Shown here piece by piece: positions 58,587-64,000 of a DNA stretch of 64,000 nt. The position numbers and the translations under genes were made by a program. Where the stretch lies: contig JACUUC010000003.1 of the NCBI GenBank assembly GCA_014859445.1, forward strand, positions 1 to 64,000. The letters run 5' to 3'. The notes under the pieces are model-generated. The model did no database searches. It saw nothing but the letters and a program-made list of their open reading frames with translations, and was not told where the DNA came from. The DNA comes from Bacterioplanes sp. Lineage in GTDB: Bacteria; Pseudomonadota; Gammaproteobacteria; Pseudomonadales; Oceanobacteraceae. Each line of letters begins with the position of its first letter. The first letter of the stretch is position 1.

Positions 58587-59384
58587 AGTCGACAACGGCA
58601 CATCGTCGCCAGCCGCCGCTTTTGCTTCACGCTCACTCAAGCTCACAAAGGCCTCTTGCTCCAATTCGGGCAATGCATCATCACAACTGTGATCACCCAG
58701 TTTGTGTAATGCCGTGCACATGGACTCGATTTTACGATCCACGGCGTGCATGTGATCCATCAAATTACTAATAGAACGCGCAATAGGATCTGGCATATCA
58801 TCGGTCATACCATAGGCATCAAAACCAATTTTTGCCGCAATTTCACGACGACGATCTTCATCTTGGGTCGAACTTTTACGCACAATACGACCCGGAATAC
58901 CAATTACGGTAACGCCCTCAGGCACCTCTTTTGTCACCACCGCATTGGAACCGACGCGCGCATGATCGCCAATGGTGATGGGCCCCAAGACCTTCGCTCC
59001 GGCACCCACGACCACCGAATTGCCGAGTGTTGGGTGACGCTTGCCTTTGTTCCAACTGGTGCCACCCAAGGTAACACCATGATACAAGGTACAGTCGTCG
59101 CCAATTTCCGCCGTTTCGCCGATCACCACACCCATGCCGTGATCAATAAAAAAGCGCCGACCGATGGTAGCACCTGGGTGAATCTCGATACCCGTAAACC
59201 AACGACTCATGGTCGATAGCCAGCGTGCCAGCCACTTAAAGCCTTTGCACCACAACCAATGTGCGATGCGATAATGAATGATGGCATGCAACCCTGGATA
59301 TGTGGTGACGACCTCAAAAGTGTTGCGTGCCGCTGGATCGCGCTCAAAGACACAAGCGATGTCTTCACGCAGTTGTTTGATCAT
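58575..59384 (-). CDS. cysE: Serine O-acetyltransferase CysE
   Basis: CysE acetylates serine, the first step to cysteine. The ATG at 59384 ([21 protein letters not shown]) is favoured; the frame runs to 59399. The 269-aa protein has an N-terminal helical domain and a left-handed beta-helix of hexapeptide repeats with [15 protein letters not shown] (catalytic Asp/His). It overlaps the end of trmJ by 20 bp and precedes iscR, as in Pseudomonas and Azotobacter, linking cysteine supply to IscS. Confidence 0.94.
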   Translation of the reverse strand: MIKQLREDIACVFERDPAARNTFEVVTTYPGLHAIIHYRIAHWLWCKGFKWLARWLSTMSRWFTGIEIHPGATIGRRFFIDHGMGVVIGETAEIGDDCTLYHGVTLGGTSWNKGKRHPTLGNSVVVGAGAKVLGPITIGDHARVGSNAVVTKEVPEGVTVIGIPGRIVRKSSTQDEDRRREIAAKIGFDAYGMTDDMPDPIARSISNLMDHMHAVDRKIESMCTALHKLGDHSCDDALPELEQEAFVSLSEREAKAAAGDDVPLSTKVD

Positions 59385-60186
59385 GCTGTTCATCCCCATT
59401 CGGTGCTTGAGTGGAATCGCTCACAACACCTTGCGTGTGTTGACGCTGTACCGTGGCTAAAATACCACGCAATATGTTGACTTCGGTTGTATCGAGTGCG
59501 GCTCGTTGAAACAGTCGACGCAATCGCGACATCAGTTGCTTAGGTGTATTGGGGTCGAGAAAGCCAATATCAAGGAGCGTTTGTTCCAAATGCAACATCA
59601 TGCCATTGACATCGCCATGACTGGCCAAAGGATGATCCCATTCCACCCCCCAAGGCTGATCCATCGTACCGGTTGCATCGTCGCCGGGGGTTGCTAAAGC
59701 CAGTGCGGCCAAACGCATTTCATAACTGATTAACTGTATCGCTTGCGCCACATTCAACGAGGAAAAATTCTCATCCGTTGGGATATGAACATGGGCATGA
59801 CACAAATGTAACTCTTCGTTGGTCAAACCGCGTGATTCACGGCCAAACACCACCGCAATTCGATTCCCTTGAGGCGCAATCGCCGCCGCTTTTGCTGCAC
59901 ACTGACGCGGCGTCAGTAATGGCCAAGGAATATGACGACTGCGAGCGCTGGTGCCAACCACCCAATGACAATCCGCAATGGCTTCTTCGAGGGTATCGAC
60001 AATGACGGCATTGTGCAAAATTTCATCGGCACGGGACGCACGCTGAATGGCCTCGTCATCGATACAGGCAATGGGATCCACTAAGGTTAATTGCGCTAAA
60101 CCCATGTTTTTCATGGCACGCGCCGCCGCACCAATATTGCCAGAATGGGTGGTATTCACCATCACGATACGAATGTCAGCAAGCAT
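59365..60186 (-). CDS. trmJ: tRNA Cm32/Um32 methyltransferase TrmJ
   Basis: TrmJ is a SPOUT methyltransferase acting on ribose 32 of tRNAs. The 273-aa protein starts [29 protein letters not shown] and has the knotted SAM-binding region [19 protein letters not shown] and [17 protein letters not shown]. First gene of the long minus-strand run, divergent from suhB. Confidence 0.95.
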   Translation of the reverse strand: MLADIRIVMVNTTHSGNIGAAARAMKNMGLAQLTLVDPIACIDDEAIQRASRADEILHNAVIVDTLEEAIADCHWVVGTSARSRHIPWPLLTPRQCAAKAAAIAPQGNRIAVVFGRESRGLTNEELHLCHAHVHIPTDENFSSLNVAQAIQLISYEMRLAALALATPGDDATGTMDQPWGVEWDHPLASHGDVNGMMLHLEQTLLDIGFLDPNTPKQLMSRLRRLFQRAALDTTEVNILRGILATVQRQHTQGVVSDSTQAPNGDEQHDQTTA

Positions 60187-60288
60187 AAAAGGCAGCCAGT
60201 TAGATTACGGGGTGCGAAGTGTAGCGCAAAACCCCTCGCTGCTGGTACAATCCGCCCCCACTTTGTTCTTTAAGAGATAGCGAATCCT

Positions 60289-61062
60289 ATGCAACCAATG
60301 GTAAATTTGGCGTTGCGCGCTGCGCGCAATGCTGGCCAAGATCTGGTCCGTCGACTCGATCGCTTCGACGCTTACAAAAGCACCGATCAGGAAAAGGCCA
60401 AGTTTATCGCCGACTGCACAATCGGTTTGGAAAAAGGCATCATTTTTGAGCTGAAAAAGTCACTGCCAGAAAACAATTTTTCCGGACGTGAAACTGGCCA
60501 ATATCATCACAACGACAAACAGCCCACATGGCAAATTTGCGTCATCGATGACATTGATAACTTTCGCGTAGGCATTCCCTCTTATGCCATCATCATCACC
60601 TGTCTCAATCAAGGCAAGGCCGAACATGCGGTCGTGGTCAATCCGTTAAATGGCGATGAGTTTTATGCCACACGGGGTCGCGGTGCCTATTTAAACAACC
60701 GCCGTATTCGTTGTGGCAACATCAATACCCTGTCCGATGCCTTAGTGGGCTACACGCAACCCGCCTCATTCAATGAAAAGGCACTCGAGCAACGAGAGCG
60801 CATTCAAAAGTTAATGGCAACCGCATTTGATTTACGCAATATTGGCTCTGCGGTTCTGTCGATGGCTTATGTGGCCGCTGACCGTTTTCACGCCGCCGTT
60901 TTGAGCAATGTGGATGATATGTCGATTCAGGCCGGTAGTCTGATTGCTTCTGAAGCGGGTTGTTTAATCGCCGATGTCAACGGCAAACCAACATTCTCAT
61001 CACCCGCGAATTTGGTGGTCACTAACCCTCGATTACTGAAGGCGTTGATCGCTCGCGACTAG
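60289..61062 (+). CDS. suhB: Inositol monophosphatase-family protein SuhB
   Basis: SuhB (257 aa) is an inositol monophosphatase and also joins the rRNA transcription antitermination complex in E. coli. The start MQPMVNLALRAARNAGQDLVRRLDR is typical. The metal site region WQICVIDDIDNFRVGIPSYA is altered: the family motif WVIDPLDGTTNF is here CVIDDIDNFRVGI, and the expected GGR/GEE motifs differ (GRETGQYHHND for the Glu-Glu region, DDMSIQAGSLIASEAG for WDxAAG). Phosphatase activity may therefore be lost, leaving the RNA role. An extended -10 element TGGTACAAT lies upstream at 60243-60251. Confidence 0.85.
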   Translation: MQPMVNLALRAARNAGQDLVRRLDRFDAYKSTDQEKAKFIADCTIGLEKGIIFELKKSLPENNFSGRETGQYHHNDKQPTWQICVIDDIDNFRVGIPSYAIIITCLNQGKAEHAVVVNPLNGDEFYATRGRGAYLNNRRIRCGNINTLSDALVGYTQPASFNEKALEQRERIQKLMATAFDLRNIGSAVLSMAYVAADRFHAAVLSNVDDMSIQAGSLIASEAGCLIADVNGKPTFSSPANLVVTNPRLLKALIARD

Positions 61063-61082
61063 CACACCCTGACCAATCCCCT

Positions 61083-61114
61083 CACCCGAAGTAAGCCGTC
61101 GCTGCCTTCGGGTG
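61083..61114 (+). terminator. Hairpin downstream of suhB
   Basis: CACCCGAAG and CTTCGGGTG form a 9-bp perfect stem with a 14-nt loop, 20 nt after the suhB stop. No T run follows, so it is either a weak or Rho-assisted terminator or an RNA-end stabiliser. Confidence 0.5.
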
Positions 61115-61132
61115 CAGAGCAATAAAACGCCC

Positions 61133-61369
61133 CTATACCCACATACCCAGCTGACGCAAACGGTAACAACTGCGTGGATTGCAATAAATCGTCACGGGCC
61201 GTGCTCTGTCACCGCTCATGATGATATACAAATCGGTAAAATCTGGGCTGGAATCAATAAAGGTCGCATTGTAGATGTGACCCGAGGCGAGTCCTTCCAA
61301 GGAGATGGACGTCGCATCGGACTGCAATAAAGTCGCTAACAGGAAGGCACCGATCAGAGATAAGTTCAT
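61133..61369 (-). CDS. Small exported protein of unknown function
   Basis: I do not recognise this 78-aa protein. A strong ribosome site (AAGGAGAG) lies 5 nt before the ATG, which supports translation. The N-terminus (MNLSLIGAFLLATLLQSDATS) is hydrophobic like a signal peptide but has no basic residue. The mature part has two cysteines (YCNPRSCYRLRQ) that could form a disulfide. It converges on suhB and stands apart from the chemotaxis genes. Confidence 0.6.
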   Translation of the reverse strand: MNLSLIGAFLLATLLQSDATSISLEGLASGHIYNATFIDSSPDFTDLYIIMSGDRARPVTIYCNPRSCYRLRQLGMWV

Positions 61370-61503
61370 ACGTCTCTCCTTGATCCGTACGGACTACAAA
61401 AGTAGTCGTAAGGTCGTTATCGTTTTTATCTGCTTTCAGTATAGCCGACAAATTCACCCTGTTAGGTTAAGTTCTCAGAAAACGGAGAAGATCCCCACGT
61501 TAT

Positions 61504-61899
61504 TCAGTGAGTCGAGCGTTTTAAGGAAACCAATAACTCGGCTTCACCGCGCGCCATGCCGCAACTCTCTACCAAATCATCGGCCGTCGCACCTAGACTG
61601 ATTAAGCGGCTGGCCTGTTCAAATACATCGTCATCCACGTTGGGCAATGCAACGTTGCGTTGTACCTGCTGCAACTTTGCCTCCAGCTCTTTGATTCGTC
61701 GTCCCATACCTATGGTACTTTTACTCAACGATTGCTGGGCTTGCTGCAGCTGTGCGTTATGCGATTCGAGCATGGAGATGTCTTGCTGATGCCTGCGTCG
61801 CAAAGAACGCAATGTCCACCATAGCGCAGCACAAACCAACAGCAATACCACATTGCTGATGGCCAATACCGTCAACCAGCCGAACGATAACAACGACAT
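61504..61899 (-). CDS. DUF2802 protein of the chemotaxis cluster
   Basis: This 131-aa protein has one N-terminal membrane helix, a coiled coil (about 35-85, LRRRHQQDISMLESHNAQLQQAQQSLSKS) and a C-terminal DUF2802 helix-turn-helix-like part (DVFEQASRLISLGATADDLVESCGMARGEAELLVSL). The ATG at 61899 has AAGGG 9 nt upstream. It starts 2 nt after the cheW stop. In Pseudomonas the equivalent gene ends the fli-che cluster after cheW. Function unknown. Confidence 0.85.
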   Translation of the reverse strand: MSLLSFGWLTVLAISNVVLLLVCAALWWTLRSLRRRHQQDISMLESHNAQLQQAQQSLSKSTIGMGRRIKELEAKLQQVQRNVALPNVDDDVFEQASRLISLGATADDLVESCGMARGEAELLVSLKRSTH

Positions 61900-61901
61900 A
61901 C

Positions 61902-62384
61902 TTACAACCCTTGAATTTCCGACCATTCTTCATCGGACATGAGCTTTTCTAAATCCACCAAAATAAGCAGCTCGTCATTTTTGTGACATACACCCTGAAT
62001 GAATTTAGCACTTTCCTCATTGCCGACATTCGGCGTCGTCTCTATCTCAGACTGACGCAAATACACCACTTCGGCCACGGCATCGACCAAAATACCCACA
62101 ACTTGATTCTCTGCTTCGATAATCACGATGCGAGTCTGATCGGTTGTGTCCGATGTCGCTAACCCGAAGCGCTGGCGCGTATCGATCACCGTCACCACAT
62201 TACCACGTAAGTTGATGATGCCCAGAACATACTGCGGTGCACCAGGAACTGGAGCGATTTCGCTGTAACGCAACACTTCTTGCACTTGCATTACGTTGAT
62301 ACCGTACGTTTCATTCTCTAAACGAAAAGTCACCCATTGCAAAACGGGATCTTCCATTCCTTTATTACCGGTAATCGTTGACAT
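61902..62384 (-). CDS. cheW: Chemotaxis coupling protein CheW
   Basis: CheW (160 aa) couples chemoreceptors to the kinase CheA. It has the full CheW fold: WVTFRLENETYGINVMQVQEVLR, APQYVLGIINLRGNVVTVIDTRQRFGL and VVGILVDAVAEVVYLRQSEIE. AGGATG precedes the ATG. It lies between the parP-like gene and the DUF2802 gene, matching the Pseudomonas and Vibrio order. Confidence 0.95.
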   Translation of the reverse strand: MSTITGNKGMEDPVLQWVTFRLENETYGINVMQVQEVLRYSEIAPVPGAPQYVLGIINLRGNVVTVIDTRQRFGLATSDTTDQTRIVIIEAENQVVGILVDAVAEVVYLRQSEIETTPNVGNEESAKFIQGVCHKNDELLILVDLEKLMSDEEWSEIQGL

Positions 62385-62497
62385 AAAACATCCTCACAAA
62401 GAAAGGCTTTGGCCTGACTGCGTCAAAAAACATGACATACTTACACTAACTATAGAAGACAGCACACACTGTACCAGTTAATTTCCAAACTTTTTTG

Positions 62498-63343
62498 TTA
62501 ACGCTTCACACGCCGATGTTGCTCAAGCATTCGCAACATACCGCTGACGTCAATCAAGGCACACATCTCAGAGATCACCGTACCGGCCAACCAAGGCCGC
62601 TTACTGCCTTCGCCACGCCATTTGATGGAGTCATGCTTTAACGTCATGGTGTCGCATATTTCTTGACAAGCCAATGCCCAAGGGGATCGATCGAGTTGAA
62701 TAATATAGCGATAGCCTTGATCAGCCAACAGCGCCCCCCGCTCAGGCATAATCAATCGCGCACTATCAACAATGGTCAAGGTATCGGTTTCACTTTGCCA
62801 AACGCCAAGCGACCATTTTGCCTGTCCAAATAGAGGAGTCACATCGTCATTGGCATTAAAAACGCCACCAAGCATGGGTAAAGGCAACGCCAATTTCAAA
62901 CCGGCTACTTTAAAAATCAAGCATTCGACACCGGCCGATGCCTGCCAATTGATACGAGCTTGCTCAGATGCCATGGCATCCAATTCGGTTTCCGATAACA
63001 CCGCTATCTCGGGTTCCGCAAGCTCAGGCTCAACAATCACCGGTGGCGCAATGGTCGTAGCGGCGGGCTCTGTCATCGTGACAGCAGGAGAGACTGGCTC
63101 CGTCGCCACAGGAATATCAGCCGGTAGAATGCTTGGCATCGGTTCTCGCAGCGCAACCGGTTTTGCCATTATCGACGTATCCACTGTCCGCTGAACAGGC
63201 GTGAGATTTTTCTCTGCCATGATCGTCTGATCGGACTGTGATGCAACAGACAGCTCCGTAGCCGTTACCAGCAAGTCATTCAAATAGTCTTGCAGTACGT
63301 CATCAACTGGGCTGGTTAATGATGACTTTGCGGTTAACGTCAT
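62498..63343 (-). CDS. CheW-domain protein, ParP-like array-localisation factor
   Basis: This 281-aa protein has a long N-terminal region of low complexity, rich in Pro, Val, Thr and Glu (about 1-130), and a C-terminal CheW-like domain (about 138-275, VECLIFKVAGLKLALPLPMLGGVFN). It lies between the ParA-type gene and cheW, as Vibrio ParP does; ParP keeps chemosensory arrays at the cell pole by binding CheA and ParC. ParP identity is inferred from order and layout. Confidence 0.8.
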   Translation of the reverse strand: MTLTAKSSLTSPVDDVLQDYLNDLLVTATELSVASQSDQTIMAEKNLTPVQRTVDTSIMAKPVALREPMPSILPADIPVATEPVSPAVTMTEPAATTIAPPVIVEPELAEPEIAVLSETELDAMASEQARINWQASAGVECLIFKVAGLKLALPLPMLGGVFNANDDVTPLFGQAKWSLGVWQSETDTLTIVDSARLIMPERGALLADQGYRYIIQLDRSPWALACQEICDTMTLKHDSIKWRGEGSKRPWLAGTVISEMCALIDVSGMLRMLEQHRRVKR

Positions 63344-63376
63344 AAGCTAACCTCCGCATGTGTGCCGAATTGGTTG

Positions 63377-64000
63377 TTATGCTGCATCATCTGCTTGCTC
63401 CAACTCGACCAATAAGTGCCGATAGGCACGCACTCCTCGCCCCTGTGCATCCAATTGATGAGGAAATACACCCTCATGACTGGCATCTCGCAAACGCGTA
63501 TCCACCGGAATCGCCTCTTTCCATAACGATTCAGGATACAACTGCCGCATTTCTTTCAATGTAGTGAGTGACGCCGTAGTGCGTCGATCAAACAACGTAG
63601 GAACAATCATAAAGGGCAATTGACGGTTTTGCGAACGCATCACCATACGTAACGTATGCACCATTCGCTCAAGCCCCTTTAAGGCCAAATGTTCCGTTTG
63701 CGTTGGTATGACTAAGCGTCGACAAGCGGCCAAGGCATTCACCAATAACACGCCTAAAATAGGGGGCGTATCCAACAAAACGTAGTCGTAGTCGTCCCAC
63801 AATTGCGCCAAGCTGCGTGCCAACACCAACCCCATCCCCTCTTGCCCACTCACCTGACGCTCTAGCGTCGCTAACGATGTGGTGGCTGGTAACAAGTGCA
63901 CACTAGTCAATGACGTCGGTTTGATAACCGATTGAACAAACGCTTTATCTTTATACCGCTGTTCAAAAAACAAATGATACAGACTGCGCTCTAAACGATC
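63377..64000 (-). CDS. ParA-family ATPase ParC (partial, 5' end outside window)
   Basis: The frame is open to the last base of the window, giving 207 residues of a ParA/Soj-type ATPase without its N-terminal Walker A part. The visible section has the deviant Walker B DYVLLDTPPILGVLLVNAL, IPTQTEHLALKGLERM and the C-terminal part VDTRLRDASHEG. In Vibrio and Pseudomonas this gene directs polar placement of chemosensory arrays with ParP. It starts beyond base 64000. Confidence 0.88.
   Translation of the reverse strand, partial: DRLERSLYHLFFEQRYKDKAFVQSVIKPTSLTSVHLLPATTSLATLERQVSGQEGMGLVLARSLAQLWDDYDYVLLDTPPILGVLLVNALAACRRLVIPTQTEHLALKGLERMVHTLRMVMRSQNRQLPFMIVPTLFDRRTTASLTTLKEMRQLYPESLWKEAIPVDTRLRDASHEGVFPHQLDAQGRGVRAYRHLLVELEQADDAA

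Overview
The window looks like chromosomal DNA from a marine-type gammaproteobacterium, roughly 52% GC by eye. Placement near the Oceanospirillales or Pseudomonadales is inferred from gene order: nadC/pilABCD/coaE/yacG; trmJ-cysE-iscR-iscS-ndk-rlmN-pilF-ispG-hisS-yfgM-bamB-der; and parC-parP-cheW-DUF2802 at the right edge. Dispersed CTCGAG hairpin repeats and almost no mobile DNA fit a free-living aquatic bacterium. The genus cannot be fixed from the sequence alone. No tRNA, rRNA, CRISPR, prophage or insertion sequence was seen.

Layout. 0.3-4.6 kb: an RND efflux pair (lipoprotein adaptor and inner-membrane pump) whose proton-relay lysine is replaced by arginine. 4.7-11.3 kb: recJ, a periplasmic minimal ATP-dependent DNA ligase, folK converging on folM, and a lipoprotein penicillin-acylase-type hydrolase. 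11.5-15.2 kb: a bcp peroxiredoxin, an unknown exported protein, an AraC-type regulator, and Mpo1-like and MAPEG membrane proteins. 15.2-20.3 kb: groEL, groES (with a heat-shock-type promoter), fxsA, ffh and ypjD. 20.3-22.5 kb: a PAP2 phosphatase and a DASS anion transporter.

22.6-28.2 kb is a zinc-starvation island. Two Zur-box-like palindromes precede (i) a COG0523 GTPase metallochaperone translationally coupled to a DUF1826 protein and (ii) a histidine-rich lipoprotein followed by a ZnuD-like TonB-dependent receptor. The DUF1826 protein carries an HxD...H...R pattern like that of Fe(II)/2-oxoglutarate oxygenases. This is the most system-like part of the window. A chromate transporter, a GlxA-type regulator, an acyl-CoA dehydrogenase and a crotonase follow. 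A 640-bp gene-free stretch of repeats lies between the last two.

33.8-41.0 kb: a 5'-truncated ATP-grasp remnant, a dCache chemoreceptor, a Tim44-like protein, metG and a CNNM/CorC-type transporter. 41.2-48.3 kb: nadC, the type IV pilus genes pilA-pilB-pilC-pilD, coaE, yacG and a PCu(A)C copper chaperone.

48.4-60.2 kb is a long minus-strand run of housekeeping genes, divergent from suhB. It differs from the usual gammaproteobacterial order in two ways. iscU-iscA-hscB-hscA-fdx are missing between iscS and ndk, and the IscS protein lacks the C-terminal tail that contacts IscU, although iscR and an almost perfect type 1 IscR operator remain. rodZ is missing between pilF and ispG. 61-64 kb holds a small exported protein and the chemotaxis-array polar-localisation genes (DUF2802, cheW, parP-like, and a parC-like gene cut by the window edge).
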